Part shown: positions 35,501-44,400 of the stretch, piece after piece
Layout of the letters: each line of letters begins with the position of its first letter
Numbering within the stretch: position 1 is the first letter of the stretch
NCBI RefSeq assembly: GCF_900142925.1
Contig: NZ_FRCN01000002.1
Span: 1 to 64,000 of the forward strand
DNA: 64,000 bases
Reading direction: 5' to 3'
From: Chitinophaga sp. CF418
Lineage (GTDB): Bacteria > Bacteroidota > Bacteroidia > Chitinophagales > Chitinophagaceae
Made by a program: the position numbers and the translations under genes
The notes under the pieces: model-generated
The model's input: only the letters and a program-made list of their open reading frames with translations
What the model was told of the DNA's origin: nothing
Databases searched by the model: none

Positions 35501-35923
35501 ACCTGGTAATGGTTCCCCTTTATCATCAGTTACTATCCCATTGATAGTAATTACCATCACCGTATCCTTCTTTCTCTCTCCAACAATTGACCGGATAAAT
35601 ATCTTGTCCCTATTCCCATTCACATACTCATACGTCAGCCCCAACGGCGGCAACATCTCCGCCAGCGCCTCTTCTATTGGCGTCGCAACAAACTTAACCC
35701 CTACAAGCTGACTCGTATTCAACTCACCGAAAAAAAGCACCACTCCTGTCTGCTTCTCAATAACATTAAAAACATCTCTTAATGAAATATGGCCGCTCGT
35801 CAGCGTCACATTACGACCAGGTTGCGCACTCTTCTGTGCATGTAGATAAATACTTGGAAGCAATAGCCAAAGCAAGGCCATTAAGCTACGCCTCGCATAG
35901 CAGTGAGTAAATTTTTGTTGCAT
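32507..35923 (-). CDS. SusC/RagA TonB-dependent transporter with STN signalling domain
   Basis: An 1138-residue outer-membrane transporter. A signal peptide (cleavage after YLHA, about residue 29) is followed by an STN domain at about 45-113 (ISLRDVFNVIEKQTGVVLFF, then PIEEALAEMLPPLGLTYEY), a CarboxypepD_reg-like domain at about 127-205 (GIVTDDKGEPLPGASIRVKG), the TonB plug at about 215-350 (VIDGIPVF, then ISVLKDAGAIALYGSKASNG) and a 22-strand barrel ending in FTAGINVSF. STN domains contact FecR-type anti-sigma factors. The divergent sigma/FecR genes at 36.3-38.1 kb fit a transport-coupled signal cascade. Confidence 0.95.
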   Translation of the reverse strand: MQQKFTHCYARRSLMALLWLLLPSIYLHAQKSAQPGRNVTLTSGHISLRDVFNVIEKQTGVVLFFGELNTSQLVGVKFVATPIEEALAEMLPPLGLTYEYVNGNRDKIFIRSIVGERKKDTVMVITINGIVTDDKGEPLPGASIRVKGTSFGTATKANGMFGLTMKEGTAHDILLVSYTGYKMQEVKFNSNSGNLKVQLVPGDNRLNETVVTAYGTSTQRAVVGAITVVKGEQIQNLPNRSFDKNLQGLVPGLLVTQGTGQPGGGLGNFVLRGISTGGNAINGAAVRNPLIVIDGIPVFQDPAQATTSSVAFNNPMAQLNPSDIASISVLKDAGAIALYGSKASNGVILVTTKRGKEGKTVFNFRHQTDISSRLKAQTKLLNQQQYMDLLYETYRNTDPAYWTDNRINTDLINKFPHYVKASGDTSFYPAPDWLNELYNNAATTLSHELSMSGGNEKGNFYINLEYTKQNGIEKNTGYNRKSIRINYENAPVQWLRIGANTTLSYNIQDYSYSGASERLYSSISPLNAMRDQYGNFVYNYSWGLAPSSSLATNTRKFANPLVAADLNVNRNTSYRGLNNLYINANFLRYFSFSSNFGVNFMLTEAKEKIHPLLAGSNLEPGIGRINETDIRNANIINTNILRYDRIIRQNHHLRLLLGHEAQVITNRNLYTIKEGITSNPLADQLNIGTIKDAGGLSSKQTLLSYFSQANYDFRNKYFVSGSLRTDGSSLFGDNRRFGNHWSAAAGWIVSAEPFMSKTASFLDYFKLRGSIGSAGNSSAISNAWRYDVLALYHYINSPAVLPPTSSRPGNRDIQWEKTFSWDAGVELQLFKQRIAVTADIYNKKTSQVIALVQIPYATGFYDIQRNIGDLTNKGIEISISADVVRTTGFSWNLSANWSKNDNLLVRSFYPVEKVTTTLLANGTGKNYNSFYMPVWAGVNKENGAPQWIDTTGKISSEYKASQYRFVGKPQPDGFGTIINTFSYSGFDLSVMLHYQYGFKIYNNDGGSFVANDGVDPYLNQSTAALDRWTKPGDVAANPRRLLFGRLNGISDRSTSISTRYLYDGDFIRLSNISLTYNLPKILLEKMSIRALKVYVQGHNLATWTKYSGQDPENANASGLGSAIYPLQRSFTAGINVSF

Positions 35924-36308
35924 AAGGACAAGACTAAAAATGGTTAGTTAATTACAGTTACAGTCACCTGACATTTTGGATTAGTAATGAATTTAAGTAG
36001 GCAAAACATAGCTATCACCCTTTATGCACTTAACGAATAGGATATTAAGCATTGGGTGAACCCTTATGTCAAAAAATTTTCGCCCAAGGATTCACCCGTT
36101 CCCGTAACTCCCTGAAAATTGTGGGGTTCCAGGCTATGTTAACTGATTATTAAGAAAAAAAACCAAAGAAACCGTGTAACTTAAACCATCGTACATCAGG
36201 ACTGGCAACAATAAATTAATGGGAAATGCTATGATTTTAACTTAAAGGGGACTAAGTTTACACGTGCTTTTACCATCATAAATTTCACACCTGAACTTTT
36301 CAGCCAGC
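35924..36308. promoter_or_regulatory. Divergent regulatory region with an inverted repeat
   Basis: 385 bases between susC and the sigma gene without a supported ORF. An imperfect 12-bp inverted repeat, gggtgaaccctt (36054-36065) and aaggattcaccc (36086-36097), one mismatch, lies near its middle with a 20-base loop. Both divergent promoters should be here; I could not assign -33/-7 boxes with confidence. Confidence 0.45.
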
Positions 36309-36857
36309 ATGCACACCGATGCGAACGAAGAACTGCTGTTAAAAGAGCTGAAATCCGGGGACACAAAGGCTTACAAAACGATATATATGCGTTTTGAGAA
36401 ACCATTGCTGTTTGAAGCCAATCGGCTATTAGGCAATGTGGAAGAAGCCAAAGACGTCGTTCAGGATTTCTTTATCGACTTTTTCGAGAAACAGCGATAT
36501 AAGAACATACATACCAACCTGAAAGGTTACCTGTTTATGTCTATACGATATAACTGTATGCTAATCTTGAAGCGGCAGAAGAGCCTGCATAAGACTCTAC
36601 AGGAATACTGTAACACCCAGGAAGAGCCAACCGTACACCTGGAAGAAGAACAGGAACCAAGCATTTACGACTTGATAGACAAAAAAGTGAACGATATATT
36701 ACAATGTATGCCAGCACAGAGAAGCAAAGCATTCCAACTTTACGTATTACAGGGACTAAAAAGGAAAGAAGTAGCCAATGTCATGGGGCTTAGCGACAAC
36801 ACAGTGAAAACACACCTTGCCACTGCTATTAAAACAATACGCGAAAAATTATCGTAA
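36309..36857 (+). CDS. ECF RNA polymerase sigma factor (FecI-like)
   Basis: A 182-residue sigma-70 family ECF factor. Sigma region 2 at about 20-90 (LLFEANRLLGNVEEAKDVVQ, then DFFIDFFEKQ and IRYNCMLILKRQ) and region 4 at about 120-180 (MPAQRSKAFQLYVLQGLKRK, then EVANVMGLSDNTVKTHLATA). It is followed after 68 bases by a FecR gene and lies divergent to the STN-bearing SusC, the standard arrangement for transport-triggered expression of SusCD loci in Bacteroidota. It likely drives the minus-strand cluster starting at 35923. Confidence 0.93.
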   Translation: MHTDANEELLLKELKSGDTKAYKTIYMRFEKPLLFEANRLLGNVEEAKDVVQDFFIDFFEKQRYKNIHTNLKGYLFMSIRYNCMLILKRQKSLHKTLQEYCNTQEEPTVHLEEEQEPSIYDLIDKKVNDILQCMPAQRSKAFQLYVLQGLKRKEVANVMGLSDNTVKTHLATAIKTIREKLS

Positions 36858-36925
36858 TCTTATATCAATTGCTCTCACCCATTTTGAGAGCAAGATACTC
36901 TTATACTTGAATTAATAATCACTCG

Positions 36926-38074
36926 ATGGAATTAGACAGGGATCATATTCATCAACTGATGAATGAAAAGGTGATGGGGGTTATTAGCGAAACCGACGAG
37001 CAGCACCTTCAAAATGCATTAAAAGAGTATCCGGAACTACGAGCCGAATTAGATGAGCTCCAGCTGGACTACACTAATTGGTTAGGGCTTCCCTCCATAC
37101 AGCAGATAGACAGTGAAGCCGCTTTCGCTTTAATAGAGGATGAACTGAGACGAAGGAGACAGCTTCGTAAACGGAGATTGTTTACTTACACCGTCATCTC
37201 TGCAGCAGCTACCGCAGCACTACTTATATTCTTTATATATCCCCTCTTCATAAACCAGTCCAATAAAAAAACTGGTTCAAGCCCCAAACTGGCATTCAAT
37301 AAAACGCTTCAATTACAATTGTCTAGTGGGGAAGTAATAGACCTTTCCTCCAGACAAGACAATATTACAGTTAATGGTGGTACTCAGCTCAACAATACCA
37401 ACAATTCCCTGACATATTCCGTTAAAGACAATGCTGTCGCTAAAGAGCAGATAAATAACTTGTGGGTGCCTCCAGGCATGGATTATCACATTAAACTATC
37501 CGATGGCACCCTTGTCTTTCTAAATAGTGCGACCACTCTCAAGTTCCCTTTCCGCTTTGCTGGCAACACAAGAGAGATCACTGTTGACGGAGAAGCCTAC
37601 CTGCAGGTCGCCAAAGATCAAAACCGGCCTTTTATCCTGCATACCCCAAGGGGCACTGTACAGGTACTCGGCACTACCTTTAATGTGAATACTTATGACT
37701 CCGGCAGAGTGAAAGTGTCACTGGTAGATGGCGCTGTTTCTTTTGCTACTGCCGATAAGAAGACCATTCTTAAACCAGGACAGGCTATTACTTATTTGGA
37801 AACAAAAGGAACTGATGTTACTCCTCTGAGCGAAAACGAGCTACTCTGGATCAAAGGAAGATATAAACTGGATAATACTCCTATGACGGAAATCACTAAG
37901 GTATTACCCCGCTGGTACGGAGTAAAGGTTGTAATAGATAATCAGAAAACAGCTGAAAAGAAATTCACAGGCACTATCCTGAAATCAGAACCTATTCAGG
38001 AATTTCTTGATGCAATTAAGCTAACTACGGGAGCAGAATCTTACTACAAAGACGGCATATTGCACATCCGCTAA
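36926..38074 (+). CDS. FecR-family anti-sigma factor
   Basis: A 382-residue single-pass membrane protein. The cytoplasmic N-terminal part (1-83) binds the sigma factor; a membrane helix lies at about 86-108; the periplasmic FecR domain is at about 165-275 (WVPPGMDYHIKLSDGTLVFLN, with ITVDGEAYLQV and VLGTTFNVNTY); and the C-terminal DUF4974 is at about 310-380 (YKLDNTPMTEITKVLPRWYG). This matches the anti-sigma/transducer that receives the signal from the STN domain of the partner SusC. 68 bases after the sigma gene. Confidence 0.94.
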   Translation: MELDRDHIHQLMNEKVMGVISETDEQHLQNALKEYPELRAELDELQLDYTNWLGLPSIQQIDSEAAFALIEDELRRRRQLRKRRLFTYTVISAAATAALLIFFIYPLFINQSNKKTGSSPKLAFNKTLQLQLSSGEVIDLSSRQDNITVNGGTQLNNTNNSLTYSVKDNAVAKEQINNLWVPPGMDYHIKLSDGTLVFLNSATTLKFPFRFAGNTREITVDGEAYLQVAKDQNRPFILHTPRGTVQVLGTTFNVNTYDSGRVKVSLVDGAVSFATADKKTILKPGQAITYLETKGTDVTPLSENELLWIKGRYKLDNTPMTEITKVLPRWYGVKVVIDNQKTAEKKFTGTILKSEPIQEFLDAIKLTTGAESYYKDGILHIR

Positions 38075-38131
38075 TGACATGCAAGCTTTCCTATTCTTTC
38101 TCTCCCCAAAGAAATCCGTACTTTTGCCCCA

Positions 38132-39442
38132 ATGCAAAAATACGCTAACATACTCTCCGCCTTCAAAATCGACGCGCTCAATGAAATGCAGCTCGCGAGT
38201 ATTGAAGCCAATCAACAGGCTGACAATGTAATCCTCCTCTCCAATACCGGCTCAGGAAAAACACTAGGTTTCCTCCTTCCCGTACTGGAGCTATTAGATA
38301 AAAACGCGCCTGGTACCCAGGCACTCGTCATCGCACCATCCCGTGAACTGGCCATGCAGATTGAAAAAGTCTGGAAGACCATGAGCACGGGCTTCAAAGT
38401 GACCTGTTGTTACGGCGGACACCTAAGAGAAACAGAAGAAAACAACCTGCTGGAAGCCCCGGCATTGATAATCGGCACTCCTGGCCGACTGGGCGACCAC
38501 ATCCGCAGGGAGAATATCAAAACAGAAGGGATCAAAACCTTAATACTGGATGAATTTGATAAGTCACTCGAACTGGGCTTCCAGGAAGAGATTGAATTTA
38601 TTCTCGAATCCCTCCCTAACCTGAAAAAACGTATCCTAACCTCGGCTACTGAAACCGTAGACATCCCTGATTTCGTCGGACTACAAGACCCGGTAAAACT
38701 GAACTTCCTGACCGAAGAAAAGTCTGAAGCCCTGGCTATTCAATACGTTGAAAGCGAGGACAAGGATAAAATAGACACCCTCTTCAGGCTGATCTGCTAC
38801 CTGGGAAACCGGTCAACGATCGTATTCTGCAACCACAGAGAAGCAGTAGAGCGGACGAATGGCTTGCTGAAAGACAAAGGCCTGACTACCGTATTCTACC
38901 ACGGCGCCATGGAACAACAGGAAAGGGACGCTGCATTGTGCAAGTTCCGGAATGGCACATCGAATATCCTGGTGACAACAGACCTGGCCGCCCGCGGACT
39001 GGACATTCCCAATATCAGGTACATCATTCACTACCACCTGCCACATACCGCCGACACATATACCCATCGTAACGGCCGTACTGCCAGGATGGACAAAAGT
39101 GGCACCGCTATCCTGATCATAGGACCAGACGAAAAGATGCCGGCCTATGTAGAGGAAGAAGTTACTCAGATCACGCTGGAAGATAATTACGAACTACCAG
39201 AGAAACCCAAATGGACCACCTTCTTTATCGGCGCAGGTAAAAAAGATAAAGTGAACAAGGTGGATATCGTCGGTTTCCTTACCAACAAAGGACAGTTAAA
39301 GAAAGAAGATGTGGGGCTGATAGAAGTAAAGGACTTCTTCTCTTTTGTAGGCATCCGTAAAAGCAAAGCTGCTCACACGCTGGCACTCATCCAGAAAGAA
39401 AAGATTAAGAATAAAAAAGTAAAGATCGACGTAGCGAAATAA
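38132..39442 (+). CDS. DEAD-box ATP-dependent RNA helicase
   Basis: A 436-residue helicase. Q motif near Gln20; Walker A SNTGSGKT at 37-44; PSRELA; GTPGRL; the DEAD motif reads DEFD (LILDEFDKSLELGF), a known variant; SAT (motif III); and in the second RecA domain FCNHREAVERTNGL, the HGAMEQQERD region, TTDLAARGLDIPN and HRNGRTAR (motif VI). A C-terminal basic extension (residues about 360-436, ending KKVKIDVAK) resembles the DbpA-like RNA-binding region. It probably remodels rRNA or mRNA. Independent of the FecR gene 57 bases upstream. Confidence 0.94.
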   Translation: MQKYANILSAFKIDALNEMQLASIEANQQADNVILLSNTGSGKTLGFLLPVLELLDKNAPGTQALVIAPSRELAMQIEKVWKTMSTGFKVTCCYGGHLRETEENNLLEAPALIIGTPGRLGDHIRRENIKTEGIKTLILDEFDKSLELGFQEEIEFILESLPNLKKRILTSATETVDIPDFVGLQDPVKLNFLTEEKSEALAIQYVESEDKDKIDTLFRLICYLGNRSTIVFCNHREAVERTNGLLKDKGLTTVFYHGAMEQQERDAALCKFRNGTSNILVTTDLAARGLDIPNIRYIIHYHLPHTADTYTHRNGRTARMDKSGTAILIIGPDEKMPAYVEEEVTQITLEDNYELPEKPKWTTFFIGAGKKDKVNKVDIVGFLTNKGQLKKEDVGLIEVKDFFSFVGIRKSKAAHTLALIQKEKIKNKKVKIDVAK

Positions 39443-39478
39443 AAAATCCGGCCGTTCACCAAGGGGCGAACGGCCGGA
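39441..39478 (-). terminator. Terminator between helicase and SusD genes
   Basis: Perfect 11-bp stem tccggccgttc/gaacggccgga (39447-39457, 39468-39478), followed by six T residues on the minus strand. It ends the SusCD transcript and may also stop the convergent helicase transcript. Confidence 0.85.
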
Positions 39479-39494
39479 CAATGCAAAAAAGAAA

Positions 39495-41009
39495 TCATTT
39501 CGCAATCCAGGGACGCGTATTCAGGTCATCCGCACCCTGCCGGTCAACGGCTTTAGTACGGTTAGCACCGTTCAATGATTGCTCTTTCTGAGGGTAAATA
39601 AATCTTACAGGTACCTTGCCGTCATTCAGGTTAGAAGGTCCGGGAACAATCTCCGGCATGCCTGTCCTTTTCCAGTCAAACCAGGCTTCCAATCCATTAA
39701 AGTAATAAGCGATCCATTTCTGTAATGCGATCTTTGCCAGTTTCTCCGCCTGAGTACCGGTATAGGCTACTGCTGTCTGCGTCAGGTAGTTAGCAGGCAT
39801 AGCTACATCAATGCCATATTGAGACGGCACGATGCTCTTCCAGTAATTGAAGTTGGCGGTGATACCATTGGCGTAATAAGTAGCCGCATCACCGGCAGTG
39901 ATCATGTTACGCTCTCTTGCTTCCGCCAGGGAGAATTGTAGCTCAGCATAGGTCATGAGTAAGGCTCTTGGAGCAGCAGGATCTGGCGGTGCCTGGCCAA
40001 TATCATTACATACCAGGCAGGCGAAAGTATAACCTATCCTGGATACACTTTGTACGCCACCGTTATATTTCAACGCATCAGCGTCGCTCAGTCCGTTAGG
40101 AATACCAGCTATTGCCGGCGTACCATCAGCTACAGACTTCTGCGTCGGACGACCAAACACTTTCAGACGGGTATCGCCTAGTGCGGTCAGACGGTCAACC
40201 AGTGTCTTACTTACCCTGAACTCATCAAATGAACCTACACGGGCAGTATACATCGGCCATTGGTTAGGCGCAGCGGATAGATATTTCAGTTCCGCATTGT
40301 CGTCATTACCGGTGAATACCGGATAAGTAGCAGGATCAGCAAGGATGCCAGCCATTTCCACACTTACATCTTTCTGCTTTGACAGACGCAGCAGATAACG
40401 AAGACGCAGCGAGTTGGCCAGCTTACGCCATTTTGTGATAGCCGTAGCGCCGCCACCATACAGGATATCCCCATCCAGATTAGGCGTCGCCTTAGCCAGA
40501 ACAGTATTGGCTAACTTAAGATCCTTCAGGATACCGGTATAGATGTCCTCCTGCTTGTCATACTCAGGCTGATAAACACCTTCCAGCTTCGCCCTTCCTG
40601 CCTGTGAATATGGAACATCACCATAAGCATCCGTCGCCTGGGCAAACATCCAGGACTTCAGCACCAGGGCAACGCCGAGGTAAGGATTAGTAGAGTCAGT
40701 ACCAACAGCCGTGAAAATATTCTGCAGATTACGGTAGTTATTATATACCGCATCCCATGTACCGTTCTGCTCTCCCCACAGATAACGGTCTTCGTTCACG
40801 AACTGGATCTTCGCATGATGCTGTACAACGATGTTGCCAATGCCCCAGGCGGAGTTCACCTGTTGGTTCATCATATTCCTGATCACACCGCTCAGTAACA
40901 GATCAGGGGTTACATTGGTGGGACTGTTCTCATTCGTGTTCGTTTCACTAAAGTCATGCGTGCAGGCGGATAAAAGACCGGCTAATAAAAATATCTTTAA
41001 GAATTTCAT
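39495..41009 (-). CDS. SusD/RagB-like nutrient-binding lipoprotein (SusD-like_2 type)
   Basis: A 504-residue outer-membrane lipoprotein (signal ending LLSAC, Cys16). It shows the SusD-like_2 pattern: DLLLSGVIRNMMNQQV near the start, AWGIGNIVVQHHAK, SWMFAQATDAYGDVPYSQAG, ITKWRKLANSLRLRYLLRLS and, late, IALQKWIAYYFNGLEAWFDW. It is the partner of the SusC 19 bases upstream. Substrate unknown. No sigma/anti-sigma gene or glycoside hydrolase flanks this pair directly. Confidence 0.93.
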   Translation of the reverse strand: MKFLKIFLLAGLLSACTHDFSETNTNENSPTNVTPDLLLSGVIRNMMNQQVNSAWGIGNIVVQHHAKIQFVNEDRYLWGEQNGTWDAVYNNYRNLQNIFTAVGTDSTNPYLGVALVLKSWMFAQATDAYGDVPYSQAGRAKLEGVYQPEYDKQEDIYTGILKDLKLANTVLAKATPNLDGDILYGGGATAITKWRKLANSLRLRYLLRLSKQKDVSVEMAGILADPATYPVFTGNDDNAELKYLSAAPNQWPMYTARVGSFDEFRVSKTLVDRLTALGDTRLKVFGRPTQKSVADGTPAIAGIPNGLSDADALKYNGGVQSVSRIGYTFACLVCNDIGQAPPDPAAPRALLMTYAELQFSLAEARERNMITAGDAATYYANGITANFNYWKSIVPSQYGIDVAMPANYLTQTAVAYTGTQAEKLAKIALQKWIAYYFNGLEAWFDWKRTGMPEIVPGPSNLNDGKVPVRFIYPQKEQSLNGANRTKAVDRQGADDLNTRPWIAK

Positions 41010-41028
41010 GATTGCTTTTTTTGGATGA

Positions 41029-44000
41029 TCATAATTTGAAGCTCAGGTTCACACCGTAACTACGGCTGCTCGGTAAACTCATGTATTCAATACCTGGCAA
41101 TGCAGTACCTCCGGAATAGGACATTACCTCAGGATCCACGTGTGGTACATTATCCCACACGAAGAGGTTACGACCTACCAGCGATACGTTCATACCTTTA
41201 ATGATCCCCTTTTTGAATGAACCCGGGAAAGAATAGCCGATCTGCAGTTCACGCAGCTTCACAAAAGAAGCATCATACATCACCCCCTCTGCTATATTAC
41301 GACCTCCGGTCCAGGCGCTGTGCCACTCACGCACACCCACCTTGGTAGTATTCTGAATGAAAGTGCCGTCTGCAGTCTGTACCACACCATTACCAATTAC
41401 ACCATTACCCGGTTTGCTCATATCATAACCATCTGCACGACCTTCCAGTGTTTCCTTGATGATACCACCTTCACGACCCACAGTCTGGGTATGGGAATAC
41501 AGTTTACCACCATGACGGATATCGAACAACGCGCTCAGTCTTACACCTTTATAAGTAAAACTGTTACCAACACCCATCAGCCAATCCGGGTTATAGTTAC
41601 CCAGCCTGATCCTTTCTGTAGTTGCTACCGGACGGCCATTCGCTGCGAATACCATCTGACCAGTGAACTTACCGCTCGGGTCATAGTATGCCCCCTTTGG
41701 ATCTGAGCTCTGTACCCTCGCGAAACCGATACCGTACAGATCTCCCATACGCTCTCCTACCCTCGCCTCCACAGATACGCTTCTGTTAGCCATCACATAG
41801 TTCTTCAGACCATCAGTCAGCTCAATTACCTTACTGCGGTTAGTAGAGAAGTTCACGTAAGCATCCCAGGCGAAGCTTTGGGTTTTCACCGGAGTGACAT
41901 TCAGCATCACTTCCCATCCATTGTTACGGATAGAACCTGCATTGATCACACGTGTTTCATAACCACTGGTGTTGGATAAAGGAATATTCAGGATCTGGTT
42001 CTTGGTATTACTCTGATAATAAGTCACATCCAGTCCGATCCTGTTCTGCAGGAAACGAATGTCTGTACCAAATTCAAACGCAGAGCTGATTTCAGGTTTC
42101 AGGTTCAGGTTGGATAAACGGTTGGTCTCTTCATATACCTGCCATGCGCCATAAGGATCGCTACGGTTGAATGTCTGTGTAAATGCAAAAGGATCGGTAT
42201 CATTACCCACCTGCGCGAAGCTGGCTCTTAATTTAGCGAAGCTGATCACTGCAGGTAGTTTTATCATATCACTGATAATACCGCTCAGCGCAACGGAAGA
42301 ATAGAAATAAGAGTTCTGTTCACTACCGAAAGCTTTCAGATCTTCCGGCAAGGTCAACGCACTGCTCCAGTCATTACGACCGGTTACATCCAGGAACAGT
42401 TTATTCTTGTAGGAAACCCCTGCTGAACCGTAGAAACTGTTGATGCGTTTACCAACATTGTTCTGGTTATTTACCAGCGCTATCCTGGAGTTGGTCAGGC
42501 GATAAATGCCCGGCAGATTCAATTGTCCGGCGATATCTTCATTGAAACGGGAAGTCTGGCGCATCTGGTTACCACCCAGGGTAGCGTTCACAGAGAAGTT
42601 ACTGTTGATTTCTTTATCCGCAGTAAACAGAAAGTCTGTATTACGCTCCTGGTTGATGATATTCACCTCACGGTACTCACCAAATGGGAAACGCTGGGTA
42701 CTGAATGCCCTGCGGTATTCCCTGCGCTCACTACTCCAGTCGGTAGCAGTACGCACCTGCAGGTTCAGCCATTTGGTCAGATCATATCTTAAGATGATAT
42801 TTCCGATGATGCGGTCATAGTACTGACCATTGGTATTCTGGTAAACAGTAAAATAAGGATTATCATGATAGTTGTAGTTCCAGTTATACTGCTGCTTGCC
42901 TTCCAGGCCACGCATCCAGAGACGTTTCAGGTCGCTTACACGCACAGAAGCCGGTAACCAGCAGTTGAACAGGTACATAATACTTTCTGTACCATAACTG
43001 ATAGAAGGACGGTTGTCACTTTCCCCCTTGATATAACTTACAAAAGCCCTTGCTGTGAACTTAGGCGTAAGGTGATACCCCGCAGAGAAACTGGTAGTAT
43101 GCCTGTCGAGGCCTGTATTAGGCACGATACCCTTCTGATGCAGGTTGGTATAACTCAGACGGAAATCGCCGTTGTCGTTACCACCTACCAGGGCTACGTT
43201 GTTGGTAATAGTATTCCCGGTTTGCAGGAAGTTCTTCAGATTATCGTTATCAGGCAACCATGCAGATGGAGTGATCACACTACCTGCCGGTGCGTTCATG
43301 TCACCACCGGTATAAGGAATGGGCTGGCCATTCAGGGCACGGGGAGAGTTGAACTGCGGGAAGAGCTGTCCTTTGAAAGCAGGCCCCCAGCCCTCATCAG
43401 TACCGTCGGATAAGCCGGCGCCACCACCGTTTACAAAGGCGAAATCACCACCACTGGCATTACCCTGGCCATATGTTTTCTGGTATTCAGGCAGCTTCAG
43501 CGCTGATTCGAAAGTAACATTGCTATTCACTTCCACACCCAGACCTTTCTGTTTACGGCCTGATTTGGTTTTGATCATTACTACGCCATTCGCTGCGCGG
43601 GAACCATACAATGCCGCAGCAGCAGGACCTTTCAATACGCTCATGCTTTCAACATCATCAGGATTGATAAAGCTGGCGCCATTGCCGAAATCCACTTCCA
43701 GGTTGTTACTTCCTGATCCACCGTTGATGGCATTGCTGATAGGCACCCCATCCACCACATACAGCGGCTGGTTCTTGTTCAGATCTACTGAACGTTCCCC
43801 GCGGATAGATACCCTGGCGGAACCGCCCACTCCTGAAGAACTACCGATCACGGTCACACCGGCCACTTTACCGGCCAGCTGGTTCACAATATTGGATTCC
43901 CTGGCCACAGTAAGGTCTTCGCCTTTTACTTCCTGTAAAGCATATCCCAGCTTCTTACGTTCTTTTTTAATACCCAGGGCGGTTACTACTACTTCCCCCA

Positions 44001-44310
44001 GTCCCCTGGTATCTGTGGCCAGTACGATATTGGCGGCAGCAGCCCCCTTTACTTCCTGGGTAGTGAAGCCTATACTGCTGATAATAAGGATGTCGTTATT
44101 GCCGGCGGAGAGGCTGAAATTGCCGGCGTTGTCTGTAATGGTCTTTCTGGCAGCTCCTTTTACTTGTACGGTAGCTCCAGGTAATGGTTGCCGGTCGTCT
44201 CCGGATATTACTTTCCCGGTGATGACCTGCTGGGCCATCGTTCCAAAGGAAAATAAAAGGAGGAAAATACCTGCAAGAAATGTCTTCAGGCGCAGACTGG
44301 TTGCGGTCAT
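41029..44310 (-). CDS. SusC/RagA-family TonB-linked outer-membrane protein
   Basis: A 1093-residue TonB-dependent transporter. Signal peptide (cleavage after TMA, about residue 26), CarboxypepD_reg-like domain at about 28-105 (VITGKVISGDDRQPLPGATV), TonB box region GLGEVVVTALGIKKERKKLG, plug at about 120-250 (VDGVPISNAINGG, then SMSVLKGPAAAALYGSRAAN) and barrel to residue 1093. It has no STN domain, unlike the SusC at 32507, so it should not signal through a FecR. The ligand is unknown. Confidence 0.95.
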   Translation of the reverse strand: MTATSLRLKTFLAGIFLLLFSFGTMAQQVITGKVISGDDRQPLPGATVQVKGAARKTITDNAGNFSLSAGNNDILIISSIGFTTQEVKGAAAANIVLATDTRGLGEVVVTALGIKKERKKLGYALQEVKGEDLTVARESNIVNQLAGKVAGVTVIGSSSGVGGSARVSIRGERSVDLNKNQPLYVVDGVPISNAINGGSGSNNLEVDFGNGASFINPDDVESMSVLKGPAAAALYGSRAANGVVMIKTKSGRKQKGLGVEVNSNVTFESALKLPEYQKTYGQGNASGGDFAFVNGGGAGLSDGTDEGWGPAFKGQLFPQFNSPRALNGQPIPYTGGDMNAPAGSVITPSAWLPDNDNLKNFLQTGNTITNNVALVGGNDNGDFRLSYTNLHQKGIVPNTGLDRHTTSFSAGYHLTPKFTARAFVSYIKGESDNRPSISYGTESIMYLFNCWLPASVRVSDLKRLWMRGLEGKQQYNWNYNYHDNPYFTVYQNTNGQYYDRIIGNIILRYDLTKWLNLQVRTATDWSSERREYRRAFSTQRFPFGEYREVNIINQERNTDFLFTADKEINSNFSVNATLGGNQMRQTSRFNEDIAGQLNLPGIYRLTNSRIALVNNQNNVGKRINSFYGSAGVSYKNKLFLDVTGRNDWSSALTLPEDLKAFGSEQNSYFYSSVALSGIISDMIKLPAVISFAKLRASFAQVGNDTDPFAFTQTFNRSDPYGAWQVYEETNRLSNLNLKPEISSAFEFGTDIRFLQNRIGLDVTYYQSNTKNQILNIPLSNTSGYETRVINAGSIRNNGWEVMLNVTPVKTQSFAWDAYVNFSTNRSKVIELTDGLKNYVMANRSVSVEARVGERMGDLYGIGFARVQSSDPKGAYYDPSGKFTGQMVFAANGRPVATTERIRLGNYNPDWLMGVGNSFTYKGVRLSALFDIRHGGKLYSHTQTVGREGGIIKETLEGRADGYDMSKPGNGVIGNGVVQTADGTFIQNTTKVGVREWHSAWTGGRNIAEGVMYDASFVKLRELQIGYSFPGSFKKGIIKGMNVSLVGRNLFVWDNVPHVDPEVMSYSGGTALPGIEYMSLPSSRSYGVNLSFKL

Positions 44311-44400
44311 AGCAGAATATCGGTTTTAGTAAGTTGATGAATCTGCTACGAAGGTTACAAACCAATCTTATCGCGGCTTTAACAAACCGTTAACAATCAG

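Noticed and set aside
17600-36900. Prophage or integrative element
   Set aside because: No integrase, phage structural gene, relaxase, transposase or flanking direct repeat was found despite the lower GC.
43319-44329. 336-codon plus-strand ORF
   Set aside because: It lies wholly antisense to the SusC plug and N-terminus; the translation is a proline/serine-rich shadow typical of the reverse frame.
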